A stretch of 10,566 nt of DNA from Thermoleophilia bacterium (GCA_025933895.1 JAICZB010000057.1:1-10566); one strand, 5' to 3'; counted from the first letter of the stretch, positions 1 to 7,136 are shown. Made by a program: numbers and translations. The notes: a model not told the origin generated them from the letters alone.

Positions 1-390
1 GCCCTGGCACGAGATGCCGTCGACGTTCCCTCCCGGTGGAGGCGAACCGGCCGGGGCGAGGTCCGAGCCGCTCTCGATCGGCGGCCCTTCCGGGCCCACC
101 GGCCCCAGCGGCCCGGGTGAGGCGAGCTTGCCGAGCTTCGAGATGGGCTCGAATCCGGTGGTGCCCGTGCTCTTGCTCCCGCGGCTCCCGCTCCCGCTGC
201 TGCTGAGCGCGAGCGGCAACCCGACACCGAGCCCGATCAGGACGACGAGCACGACGCCGACGATCAGGAGCGTGCGCTGCGAGAACCGGACCGGCCCGCG
301 GCCGCCACCCTTGGAGCGCACCGGCGGAGGCGTCCGGCCCCGTGACGCAGCAGCCGCGCGGCGCTGTCTTGCCTTCTTGCCGCTCGGCAT
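1..390 (-). CDS. Single-pass membrane protein, N-terminal part (function unknown)
   Basis: The first 130 residues are visible; the gene runs off the left edge. It starts with a very basic cytoplasmic segment (MPSGKKARQRR, residues 1-11, then more Arg/Lys to about 40). A hydrophobic helix follows (about 41-62), then a Ser/Gly/Lys linker, a short Gly-Pro-x run (GPLGPVGPEGPP, 93-104), and the segment ends in VDGISCQG. The topology therefore looks like N-in with the bulk outside the membrane. From memory, actinobacterial proteins of this architecture continue after the DGIxC element into a His-rich (HxHxH-like) domain of unknown function; that part is outside the window, so this is inference. The ATG at 390 follows the phosphodiesterase stop by 31 bases, in the same direction, so co-transcription is possible. 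No Shine-Dalgarno is evident. The start is supported by the plausible basic-then-helix N-terminus. Confidence 0.72.
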   Translation of the reverse strand, partial: MPSGKKARQRRAAAASRGRTPPPVRSKGGGRGPVRFSQRTLLIVGVVLVVLIGLGVGLPLALSSSGSGSRGSKSTGTTGFEPISKLGKLASPGPLGPVGPEGPPIESGSDLAPAGSPPPGGNVDGISCQG

Positions 391-399
391 GCGGGACGA

Positions 400-405
400 A
401 GGGTA
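400..405 (-). promoter_or_regulatory. Weak TANNNT -10-like box before the membrane-protein gene
   Basis: TACCCT on the minus strand, 9 bases before the ATG at 390. It matches TANNNT, but the spacing is longer than for the other boxes in this window and the gene may simply be read through from the phosphodiesterase upstream. This is a tentative leaderless-type promoter with no recognisable -35 element. Confidence 0.25.
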
Positions 406-421
406 GCCGTCTGGTCGGCCG

Positions 422-2050
422 CTACTCGTAGCCGAGGTCGCGGAGGCGCTCGACCATCTGCCGTTCCTCCTCCTCGGAGTAGACCGGCTCGTCGCTCGCC
501 TCGCGCTGTGTCGCCGGCTCGACCGATTCCGCTGCGACGCCGGCACCCTCCTCGAGGATCGCGGCCAGCGGCTCGCCGTCGAGCCCTTCGGCCGAAAGCC
601 CGAGGAGCCGGAGGACGGTCGCCGGCAGCTGCACGATCTCGGAGTCGTCCGGCACGTCGGCGGGCTGGATCCCCGGGCCCGTCGCCGCGAGGATGCCCGT
701 CACGCCGTGGTGTCCCGAGTAGCCGTAGGAGACCTCCGGATCGAGTCGCTCGTGGCGTTCGAACGCCTGCGTCCAGCGCCGGCGGGAGGGGTCGACGTTG
801 ATCCGCTCGTCGTGCGGGATGAGCATGAGCTCCGGCGCCTTGTCGAGGAACGGCCCCGACCAGAGCTCCTCCTTGCGCAGCACCTGGAACGCGAGCTCGC
901 CGGTCTCCGGATGCGGGATCTCAGCGAGCTCGGCCGCGAGCGAATCGATGTAGGCGGGATCGTTCCGCGCGCCGGTCAGCTCTCCGAGGTAGAGCTGACC
1001 CTGGGAGGCGAAGCCGTACGCGCGCGTCGAGCCGAAGTCGATGTCCGCGAAGAGCCGGTCCTCCGCCGGCCGCGGCAGGAACGGCAGCTTGTCGAGCGCG
1101 CGGCCGTACCACGGCACCGTCCGCACGAGCTTCTGGTCGACGCGTGCGACGTAGTCGAGCCGACCGCGGCGCCACGGCTGCAGCGAGCGCTTGCGGAAGC
1201 GGAGATGGCCGCGCTCCTCGAGCCAGCGATCGAGGTGGAACATCCAGTAGATCGGCTTCATCCCGTGGTCGGAGAAGAGGAGGACGGTCGGCTCCTCGCC
1301 GTACTGCGCCTCTGCCGCGTCGATCAGCTCGCCGCAGAGCTCGTCGACGCGCTCGTAGACCCGGAGGAGCTCGTCTCCGGCTCCGGTCGCCTGATGCGCC
1401 GGATGCTCGGGGTCGAAGCGGGCGTAGCCGAGATGCCCGACGTGATCGGTGCTCATGAAGTCGACGCAGAGGAGCCCGAGGTCGGGCTCCAGCTCGAAGA
1501 CGAGCTTGCAGACGCCGGCCATCTGCTCGGCGTGCTCGAGCAGCCGTTGCGTGTACGCCGGGAAGTCCTCCCACCAGCGCTCCGCCATCGGGTGGTGCGC
1601 CGTCACGAGGTCGGGGTACGCGGCGCAGATCCGCTCCTCTGCGCTCGCGGGCAGGATCTGCGGCCGCTCGGGGCCGCCGTAGCCCGTCACGACGACGCCG
1701 TCGAGCGGCTCCGCCGGGTACGTGAACGGGATCCCGACGTAGGCGGAGCGGATTCCGGCGGCGCCGAGCAGGCGCCAGATCGGCGTGCCGGCCCGGCTCG
1801 CGGCGCTCTCGAGCTTCTGCGTGCCGCGGTTCGGGTTGGTCGTGAAGTTGAAGATTCCGTGGCCGGCGGGATTGAGGCCGGTCAGGAAGGTCGACCAGGC
1901 CGTCGGCGTGAAGGCGGGAATCGTCGAGCGCAGCGGTCCGAATGCGCCTTCGCGGGCGAGCCGCGAGATCGTGGGCAGCTTCCCCTCGCCCATGAGGCGC
2001 TGGACGAGGGCGTAGTCGGCGCCGTCGAAGGCGAGCGCGAGGATCCTCAC
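422..2050 (-). CDS. Alkaline-phosphatase-superfamily phosphodiesterase/phosphohydrolase (COG3379-like)
   Basis: This 542-residue protein is a metal-dependent hydrolase of the type I phosphodiesterase/nucleotide pyrophosphatase group; the substrate is unknown. Metal-site motifs appear in family order: D9 in LAFDGAD, the likely nucleophile T48 in the TPTAW element followed by TGLNPAGHG, D202 and H206 in STDHVGH, D261-H262 in SDHG, and H447/H448 in SGHHG. A basic insert (about 285-335) separates the SDHG motif from the C-terminal half. The tail ends in RLRDLGYE, a C-terminal signature I associate with this family and some sulfatases. There is no signal peptide, since the first beta-strand begins at residue 2, so it is probably cytosolic. 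The GTG start at 2050 is chosen because it begins the conserved strand, overlaps the glycosyltransferase stop (GTGA), and has GGAGGT nine bases upstream. Any longer in-frame N-terminus would be antisense to nothing useful and is Arg/Gly/Pro-rich filler. Its role is probably in processing phosphorylated glycan or lipid intermediates (inference). Confidence 0.88.
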   Translation of the reverse strand: MRILALAFDGADYALVQRLMGEGKLPTISRLAREGAFGPLRSTIPAFTPTAWSTFLTGLNPAGHGIFNFTTNPNRGTQKLESAASRAGTPIWRLLGAAGIRSAYVGIPFTYPAEPLDGVVVTGYGGPERPQILPASAEERICAAYPDLVTAHHPMAERWWEDFPAYTQRLLEHAEQMAGVCKLVFELEPDLGLLCVDFMSTDHVGHLGYARFDPEHPAHQATGAGDELLRVYERVDELCGELIDAAEAQYGEEPTVLLFSDHGMKPIYWMFHLDRWLEERGHLRFRKRSLQPWRRGRLDYVARVDQKLVRTVPWYGRALDKLPFLPRPAEDRLFADIDFGSTRAYGFASQGQLYLGELTGARNDPAYIDSLAAELAEIPHPETGELAFQVLRKEELWSGPFLDKAPELMLIPHDERINVDPSRRRWTQAFERHERLDPEVSYGYSGHHGVTGILAATGPGIQPADVPDDSEIVQLPATVLRLLGLSAEGLDGEPLAAILEEGAGVAAESVEPATQREASDEPVYSEEEERQMVERLRDLGYE

Positions 2051-3165
2051 CGGCCGACCACCTCCCGGTAGACCTGCTCGAGTTGTCCTGTCGGGTCGCC
2101 GAACCGCGCGTGCACCTCGCGCAGGTTCCGCTCGCCGTAGCGGCGGCGCAGCTCGGGCTCGCGCGCGAGTCGGACCATGCCGGCCGCGACCGCGTCCGCG
2201 TCGTGGCGGTCCACGAGCTCGCCGCCCTCCCCCTGCTGGATCCACTCGTCCATCGACGGTGCGAGGCCCACGACGAGCGGGACGCCGCTCGCCATCGTCT
2301 CGAGCAGCGAGGCGGGGGAGGAGTCGACGTCCGCGAGCGTGACGGCGAGGTCGGCGGAGGCCGTCACCGACGGGAGCTCGGCGGCGGGCACGTCCTGCAC
2401 GGCCATATACGGCTCGAGCCCGAGCTCCGAGGCGAGCCGGTCGAACTCGGTGCGGGTCCAGCCGCCGCCGGCGCTCGAGAAGAGGCGTAGCTCGGGCACC
2501 TCTTCCCTGGCCTTGGCGAAGGCGCGCAGGACGACGTCGAGGTTCGAGTAGGGGCGGAAGTTGCGCAGCGACAGGCAGACGACCGCGTCGTCCGGCCAGC
2601 CGAGCGCGCGCCAGCGGCCGCGGTCGGCGTGGTCTGGCGAGTAGCCGTCGATGCGCGCGTGCCAGAAGATGCGGTGGAACTTCGTGCGGTCGGCGCCGAG
2701 CCGGACGGCCGCGTCCTCGAGCGCCTGCGAGTTGACGACGTACGCTCGGGCGCGATCGGGCGCGATCGCCACGCGCGCGCGTTCCTCAGCCTCGGAGGCC
2801 TGCCAGGCGTCCACGATCGCGTCCTTCCCCCACGGGCTGACGACGAGCGGCTCGAGCCCTGCGCGCGCCGTCCAGTAGCCGTAGGGGAGGAGGTAGTGGG
2901 AGTGGACGACGTCGGGCCGCAGGCGCCGGGCCAGCCCGGCGAGAGCCGGCGCCATCCGGAAGCGGCGCACCAGCGGCACGCGCAGCAGCGGGTCGAGATC
3001 CAGGAACTGGTGCACATGGAGGCCGTCGAGCTCGCCCTCGCGCGGGTTGACGCGGCCCGAAGCGATGTGCACCTCGTGCCCGCGTTCGGCGAGCCGGGTC
3101 GCCCAGCGGGCGAAGTGGCGCGACTTCGCGTCCCCGACGCCGAGGATGCGGAGGTGCTCAGCCAC
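2047..3165 (-). CDS. GT4-type (GT-B fold) glycosyltransferase
   Basis: This 372-residue retaining glycosyltransferase probably transfers a sugar from a nucleotide donor to a lipid-linked glycan at the inner face of the membrane. The N-terminal Rossmann half opens with LRILGVGDAKS (5-15), then ERGHEVHIASG (27-37), and the acceptor-side element RPDVVHSHYLLPYGY (83-97). The C-terminal donor-binding half contains SLRNFRPYSNLD (199-210), a motif region DSSPASLLETMASGVPLVV (281-299), and a normal GT4 ending. The EX7E acidic pair appears here as D281-X7-E289, so the first Glu is replaced by Asp. The length is typical for GT4. The start is GTG at 3165, overlapping the ATP-grasp stop by 8 bases; no good Shine-Dalgarno is seen, so translation probably depends on coupling. 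The gene sits between the ATP-grasp ligase and the phosphodiesterase. Donor and linkage cannot be read from sequence. Confidence 0.9.
   Translation of the reverse strand: MAEHLRILGVGDAKSRHFARWATRLAERGHEVHIASGRVNPREGELDGLHVHQFLDLDPLLRVPLVRRFRMAPALAGLARRLRPDVVHSHYLLPYGYWTARAGLEPLVVSPWGKDAIVDAWQASEAEERARVAIAPDRARAYVVNSQALEDAAVRLGADRTKFHRIFWHARIDGYSPDHADRGRWRALGWPDDAVVCLSLRNFRPYSNLDVVLRAFAKAREEVPELRLFSSAGGGWTRTEFDRLASELGLEPYMAVQDVPAAELPSVTASADLAVTLADVDSSPASLLETMASGVPLVVGLAPSMDEWIQQGEGGELVDRHDADAVAAGMVRLAREPELRRRYGERNLREVHARFGDPTGQLEQVYREVVGR
2060..2065 (-). promoter_or_regulatory. Strong Shine-Dalgarno deciding the GTG start at 2050
   Basis: GGAGGT on the minus strand, 9 bases before GTG 2050 and inside the end of the glycosyltransferase gene. 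With the 4-base stop/start overlap it indicates coupled re-initiation and fixes the phosphodiesterase start. It is the clearest Shine-Dalgarno in the window. Confidence 0.75.
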
Positions 3166-4300
3166 GCTGGCCAGCCCCGGTCATCGTGCGCACGCCGCGC
3201 AGGGCGTGCCGGCCCAGCTGCACGAGCGCGGGCTTCGGGTCATCGCGCGCGAAGACGGCGTCGACGTAAGGCGGCCGCTCGAGCGCGCGCCCCGAGCCGG
3301 CCATGAGGGTGATCGCCCAGCGCTTGCCGTCTCCGTGCATCCGCGCGGGTGGCAGCGGGTCGCCGCTCAGGTCGCGGTAGGCGATCCACGGGAGGTCGAC
3401 GCCGCACGCGGCGGCGAGGCTGTGCCACTGCCAGAGGCGCGGGTTCACCTCCAGCAGCTTGAAGCGGCCGTCGCGCGGGTCGCGCATCAGCTCCACCTGC
3501 GAGATGCCGTGGAAGCCGAGCGCGCGCAGCAGCGCCAGCCCTTGCTCGACGACCTCGTCCACCCAGACCGCCTCCCCGGCGCGTGCGCTGCCCATGTAGC
3601 CGCGGGTCTGGCTCAGCTTGTGGCCGGAGAAGAGGCCGAGCGCCTGACCGCCGCGGTCGAGGTAGCTGCCGAGCGTGTACATCTCCTCCGGGCCGCTCGG
3701 GATCAGCTCCTGCACCATCGGCTCGTGCGGCGCCGCGAGCTCGTAGGCGCGCTCGAGCTCGGCGGGCGTCTCGCAGCGGAAGAGCTGGCGCTTATGGCTG
3801 CGTCGGAAGCCGACGTTCGCCGACGGCTTGACGATCAGCGGGAAGCCGACCTCCTCGCCTGCGGTGCGCGCCTCCTCGGCCGAGCTCGGATAGAGGGTGC
3901 GCGGGATGGGGACGCCGACCGCCTCGGCGGTCTCGAGCTGGTGGCGCTTGCTCTGGATCCGCTCGAGGACGTCCCAGCCCGGAAAGGGGAAGCGGTACCG
4001 CTCGCCGAGCAGGTCGGCGTGGCGCGCGATCGCGTTCAGGTGCTCGTCGTGGGTGGGGAAGACGGGCAGAACGTCGTCGGTCTCGCCGGCGATCGCCTGC
4101 AGGGCGGCGATGAAGCCGTCCTCGTCGTCGAGCGGATCGGGAGCGATCCGCGGCTCGGCGTAACGCGAACGGAAGCCGAGCGCGTAGGGGCGGTTGTCGA
4201 CGGCCAGCACCCGCAGTCCCTTCCGGCCGAGCGAGCGGATCGCCGCGAGGCCGTTCACCCATGCGACCTCGACGACCACGGCCGTGCCCCTCGCAGACAT
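3158..4300 (-). CDS. ATP-grasp ligase, COG3919-like carboxylate-amine ligase type
   Basis: This 380-residue protein contains an ATP-grasp domain. Such enzymes activate a carboxylate as an acyl-phosphate and join it to an amine or other nucleophile. The order is: an N-terminal pre-ATP-grasp fold (about 1-110, with a VLAVDN strand); K118 in IQSKRH at the domain start; the ATP-binding K158 in GFPLIVKPSANVG; a glycine-containing loop QTRGYMGSA (231-239); and the Mg-binding acidic pair E270 (SQVELMRD) and E284/N286 (KLLEVNPRLW). All catalytic positions expected of an ATP-grasp are present, so it should be active. Proteins of this subgroup occur in exopolysaccharide loci, and here it is followed by an overlapping glycosyltransferase and phosphodiesterase. 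A plausible role is amino-acid or peptide decoration of a sugar (inference). The ATG at 4300 sits 10 bases after the flippase stop; a TAGACT box overlapping that stop supports this start. Confidence 0.88.
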   Translation of the reverse strand: MSARGTAVVVEVAWVNGLAAIRSLGRKGLRVLAVDNRPYALGFRSRYAEPRIAPDPLDDEDGFIAALQAIAGETDDVLPVFPTHDEHLNAIARHADLLGERYRFPFPGWDVLERIQSKRHQLETAEAVGVPIPRTLYPSSAEEARTAGEEVGFPLIVKPSANVGFRRSHKRQLFRCETPAELERAYELAAPHEPMVQELIPSGPEEMYTLGSYLDRGGQALGLFSGHKLSQTRGYMGSARAGEAVWVDEVVEQGLALLRALGFHGISQVELMRDPRDGRFKLLEVNPRLWQWHSLAAACGVDLPWIAYRDLSGDPLPPARMHGDGKRWAITLMAGSGRALERPPYVDAVFARDDPKPALVQLGRHALRGVRTMTGAGQRG

Positions 4301-4307
4301 CCGCGCG

Positions 4308-4313
4308 AGTCTA
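4308..4313 (-). promoter_or_regulatory. Putative leaderless -10 box of the ATP-grasp operon, built on the flippase stop codon
   Basis: TAGACT on the minus strand, 7 bases before the ATG at 4300. Its first three bases are the TAG stop of the flippase gene. It fits the TANNNT -10 pattern of leaderless actinobacterial promoters, where transcription would start at or next to the A of the ATG. No -35 element is recognisable. If real, the ligase-glycosyltransferase-phosphodiesterase unit can be transcribed independently of the flippase. Confidence 0.5.
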
Positions 4314-5858
4314 GTGCGCGGGAAGGAGCCGCCTGAGACGCTTCCGCTCGGCCGGGAGATAGAAGCCGAGCGGGAACAGCAGGAGCGGATACGCGGCCGT
4401 GAGCGCGAAGGCGAGGACGAGCGAATGGGGGAACGCCTCGCCGGTTCCGGTGAGCGCGCCCGCGGCGAGAAGAAGGATCACGACCCGCCGCCACTGGTAC
4501 TGCACGGGGTAGACGCGCTGCGCGTTCCACGTCCGCACGGCCATCAGCAGCACGTAGGCGGCGAGGGTGGCGTACGCCGCGCCGAGCATCCCGTAGGACG
4601 GGATCAGCCAGAGATTGAGGCCGAAGTTGAGGACCGCGGCGCCGGTGGAGGCGATCCAGTTGAACTTCGTCTGGCGAACGCGCCCCGTGGCGATCGTGAC
4701 GACGATGAACCCGGCGAAGAAGACGCTCGCGTAGGCGAGCGCGGGCACGGCCGTCGACGCGGGCCAGTAGCCGCGCTGGCGGCCGAGCAGGTGCACGATC
4801 CACGGAGCGAACAGGCTCAGGCCCACCGCCGCCCACGCGGCGATGAACATGAGGTACGTGAGGACGAAGGAATAGGCGCGCTTCGCCTCCCTCTCGTCCT
4901 CGATCGAGTACGCGAACGCCGGCCACGCGACCTGGAAGGCGGTGAAGAGGAGCACCATCGCCGAGCTGATCTTGTAGGCGAGCGAGTACTGCCCTAGCTG
5001 GTGGAGGGCGTACGTGCCGTGGAGGAGCTTGCGGATCATGAGCCGGTCGCCGAAGTTCGTCACCCACATCGCGAGCGCCGCCGCCATGAGCGGGAACCCG
5101 AAGCGGTTGAGGGTGTGAAGGAGCTTCCGGTCGAACTGGAGGCCGAGCTGCTCCCGGCGGTAGGCGAGCAGTGCGACGTAGACGATCAGCGTGCCGCTGA
5201 GGTTGCCGACGATGATCCCGAGCGGCCCGTGCTTGTAGACGACGACGAGGATCACCGTCAGCGGCACGGTGATCGCGATGTTGGTGACCGTCGCGATGGA
5301 GAAGGCGGCGGGCCGCTGCTCGGCGCGAAAGAGGTTCGTCATCTGCGCGTAGTTGACGTTGACCCAGAGGAGGACGGCCGTCGCGATGACGAGGTTCGTG
5401 CCGCTCCCCTGCAGATGCTTGCCGGGTTGATAGGCGACGCCGAGCGCGTTGGCGAGCTGTGACGCGAACAGGACGCAGAGGACCAGTCCCAGCGTCGAGT
5501 ACCCCATCTGCGCCCAGAAGACGGTGCGGATGAGTCCGCGCCGGTACGCGGGGTCCTTGTCGAGGAAGTAGAACCGGATGAAGCCGAAGTTCGCGCCGCC
5601 CCGGATCACGACGACCACGACCGCCATCACCGTCATGAGGAGCTCGATCCGGCCGTAGTCCCCCGGCGAGACGAAGCTCGTGTAGAGAGGCAGCATGACG
5701 ACCGCGAGGAAGCGCGACATGAGGCCGCCGATCCCGTAGATCACCGAGTCGCGACCGAGGCCTCGGAGCTGCGAGGCGAGGGAGCGCGGCTTGCCGTCGT
5801 CCGGCGGCCGGCCGCTTTCTCGCGTGCTGTCGCGCCCGGGTGGCGCCAACCGGCTCAT
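4311..5858 (-). CDS. Wzx-like oligosaccharide flippase (MOP/polysaccharide transporter family)
   Basis: This 515-residue polytopic inner-membrane protein is of the MATE/MOP superfamily type that flips undecaprenyl-linked oligosaccharides to the outer face of the membrane. Residues 1-30 are a hydrophilic Pro/Arg/Asp tail. The conserved opening GLGRDSVIYGIGGLMSRF (33-50) leads into helix 1 and the loop SPGDYGRIEL (64-73), which is typical of Wzx/RfbX proteins. About twelve to fourteen hydrophobic helices follow (e.g. TVMAVVVVVI, LVLCVLFAS, MFIAAWAAVGLSLFAPWIV, ALTAAYPLLLFPLGFYL), and the protein ends with the basic ERKRLRRLLPAH. The length is normal for the family. The in-frame reading continues upstream of 5858, but that part lies antisense to the deacetylase gene, is non-hydrophobic and is not credible. 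ATG 5858 is preceded by a TACCAT box. It is the head gene of the minus-strand cluster. The exported substrate is not identifiable. Confidence 0.92.
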   Translation of the reverse strand: MSRLAPPGRDSTRESGRPPDDGKPRSLASQLRGLGRDSVIYGIGGLMSRFLAVVMLPLYTSFVSPGDYGRIELLMTVMAVVVVVIRGGANFGFIRFYFLDKDPAYRRGLIRTVFWAQMGYSTLGLVLCVLFASQLANALGVAYQPGKHLQGSGTNLVIATAVLLWVNVNYAQMTNLFRAEQRPAAFSIATVTNIAITVPLTVILVVVYKHGPLGIIVGNLSGTLIVYVALLAYRREQLGLQFDRKLLHTLNRFGFPLMAAALAMWVTNFGDRLMIRKLLHGTYALHQLGQYSLAYKISSAMVLLFTAFQVAWPAFAYSIEDEREAKRAYSFVLTYLMFIAAWAAVGLSLFAPWIVHLLGRQRGYWPASTAVPALAYASVFFAGFIVVTIATGRVRQTKFNWIASTGAAVLNFGLNLWLIPSYGMLGAAYATLAAYVLLMAVRTWNAQRVYPVQYQWRRVVILLLAAGALTGTGEAFPHSLVLAFALTAAYPLLLFPLGFYLPAERKRLRRLLPAH

Positions 5859-5866
5859 CGACGGCG

Positions 5867-5872
5867 ATGGTA
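5867..5872 (-). promoter_or_regulatory. Putative -10 box of the flippase gene
   Basis: TACCAT on the minus strand, 8 bases before ATG 5858. It matches TANNNT with near-leaderless spacing. It lies in the 60-base divergent gap and faces away from the deacetylase promoter box at 5907-5912. No -35 element at standard spacing is evident. Confidence 0.42.
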
Positions 5873-5906
5873 GCCCGCTGCCTGGAGGGCAATCCGGCTT
5901 CCGCAC

Positions 5907-5912
5907 TACACT
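5907..5912 (+). promoter_or_regulatory. Putative leaderless -10 box of the deacetylase-like gene
   Basis: TACACT, 6 bases before GTG 5919. The same hexamer occurs 7 bases before the glutamate dehydrogenase GTG. There is no Shine-Dalgarno between it and the start, and no clear -35, which is the classic appearance of an actinobacterial leaderless promoter. Confidence 0.55.
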
Positions 5913-5918
5913 CGCGCC

Positions 5919-7136
5919 GTGGCGATCCCCGCTTCCGTCGAGCAGCGGGCGCGCTGGGTGCTCGACATGGTGGGGGCTCCTGAGGTGCGCCTCGGCGAGG
6001 ACCTGCCGTACCGGCCCGAGGCCTGGGAGGCGATCGAGCGCGGCCAGCTGCCGGAAGGAGACCAGATCGCGGAGGGCTTCTTCCACCTGGCGCGGGTCGA
6101 GGAGCGCGGAGCGGAACGCGACCGGCACGGACGGTTCCTCGCCGCGTCCTCGTGTCTCGATCCGCTCGATCCGCCCTTGGAGCGGCTGCGCAGGGAGCTC
6201 GGCGCCGAGCCGCCGCGCTACCGGGGCGCGGCGTTCGCCGTCGCGCTCACGCACGACGTGGACGTCCCGTGGCGCTGGACTCGGATCGGCGTGCTGGGCG
6301 CGGCCGCACGGCTGAAGACGCACGTCCTTGGCGGTCGGGTGGGACCGGCGCTGCACGAGGCGCGCGGGCTCGCGCGCGTCCCGCTCCACAAGCTCCGCGG
6401 CACGGATCCCAACTGGCGTTTTGCCGAGATCGCCGCCGAGGAACGGGCTCACGACGCCCGCTCGACCTTCTTCCTGATGGCCGGGCACGGGCACCGGGCG
6501 GACGGCGCCTCACCTGAGGCGTACGACCGGCTCCGGCCGAGGCTCGTCGAGACGATCCTCGAGGCCGACGCCGAGGTGGGGCTCCACGGCAGCTATCTGG
6601 CCGCCGACGATCTGGGGCAGCTGGCGCGCGAGCGACTGCTTCTCGCGCAGCTCGATGGGCCGCTGATCGGGCACCGCTACCACTACCTTCGCGTCGATCC
6701 GCACCGGAACCTCGCGCCTCTCGCGGGGATCGGCTTCCGCTACGACGCGTCGCTCGGCTTCCCCGACGCGCTCGGCTTCCGCGCCGGGATCGCCCACCCG
6801 TTCCGCCCCTGGGACTTCGAGCGCGATCGTCCCGCCGACCTCGTCGAGGTTCCGCTCGCGGTCATGGACGCCACGCTCGCCGAGGAGCGCTACGCGGGGC
6901 TCTCGGCGGCCGCGGCGAAGCCGCGTGTGCTCGGGCTCCTCGACCGGGCGGCCGAGCACGGCGGCGCCTTCTCCCTCCTCTGGCACCCGGAGCGTTTCGA
7001 CGCGCCGAGCGCACGGGGCTGGGACCGGCTCTACTTCGAGCTGATCGACGCGGTGCGCGAGCGGGGCGGCATCTGCCTCGCCGCGGGGGAGCTCGCCGGC
7101 CTCGCGGCGGAGCGCTTCGGGTTGCCTCGCGACTAA
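5919..7136 (+). CDS. CE4/NodB-fold polysaccharide deacetylase-like protein
   Basis: The protein has 405 residues. Residues 1-100 form an N-terminal domain with the elements GFFHLARVEERG (53-64) and DRHGRFLAASS (68-78), resembling the DUF7033-type domain that precedes some CE4 deacetylases. The catalytic barrel follows: motif 1 THDVD (111-115; D113 presumed base, D115 metal ligand), motif 2 GLHGSY (221-226; H223 metal ligand), the GHRYHYLR element (251-258) with R253, FRYDASLGF (273-281), and LLWHPERF (354-361) with H356. The His that normally follows motif 2 by four residues is not obvious, as in uncharacterised CE4 subgroups, so deacetylation is likely but not certain. No signal peptide or membrane helix is visible, suggesting cytosolic action or non-classical export. 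It is divergent from the flippase across a 60-base gap and followed 10 bases later by the second phosphodiesterase. The GTG start is set by the TACACT box and the divergent gene. Role: editing N- or O-acetyl groups on the glycan (inference). Confidence 0.85.
   Translation: MAIPASVEQRARWVLDMVGAPEVRLGEDLPYRPEAWEAIERGQLPEGDQIAEGFFHLARVEERGAERDRHGRFLAASSCLDPLDPPLERLRRELGAEPPRYRGAAFAVALTHDVDVPWRWTRIGVLGAAARLKTHVLGGRVGPALHEARGLARVPLHKLRGTDPNWRFAEIAAEERAHDARSTFFLMAGHGHRADGASPEAYDRLRPRLVETILEADAEVGLHGSYLAADDLGQLARERLLLAQLDGPLIGHRYHYLRVDPHRNLAPLAGIGFRYDASLGFPDALGFRAGIAHPFRPWDFERDRPADLVEVPLAVMDATLAEERYAGLSAAAAKPRVLGLLDRAAEHGGAFSLLWHPERFDAPSARGWDRLYFELIDAVRERGGICLAAGELAGLAAERFGLPRD

Noticed and set aside
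14..406. Plus-strand open frame at the left end
   Set aside because: Pro/Arg-rich, no motif; the minus strand gives a coherent basic-helix-linker membrane protein with a plausible ATG.
707..2071. Long open frame on the plus strand opposite the phosphodiesterase gene
   Set aside because: Arg/Glu/Val-rich composition with no motifs; it is antisense to a gene with complete metal-site motifs. Typical of GC-rich DNA.
3047..4336. Long plus-strand open frame opposite the ATP-grasp gene
   Set aside because: No recognisable domain and biased composition; the opposite strand encodes a complete ATP-grasp protein.
5859..6494. In-frame N-terminal extension of the flippase
   Set aside because: Hydrophilic, antisense to the deacetylase-like gene, and would place a soluble segment of more than 200 residues before the standard Wzx start.
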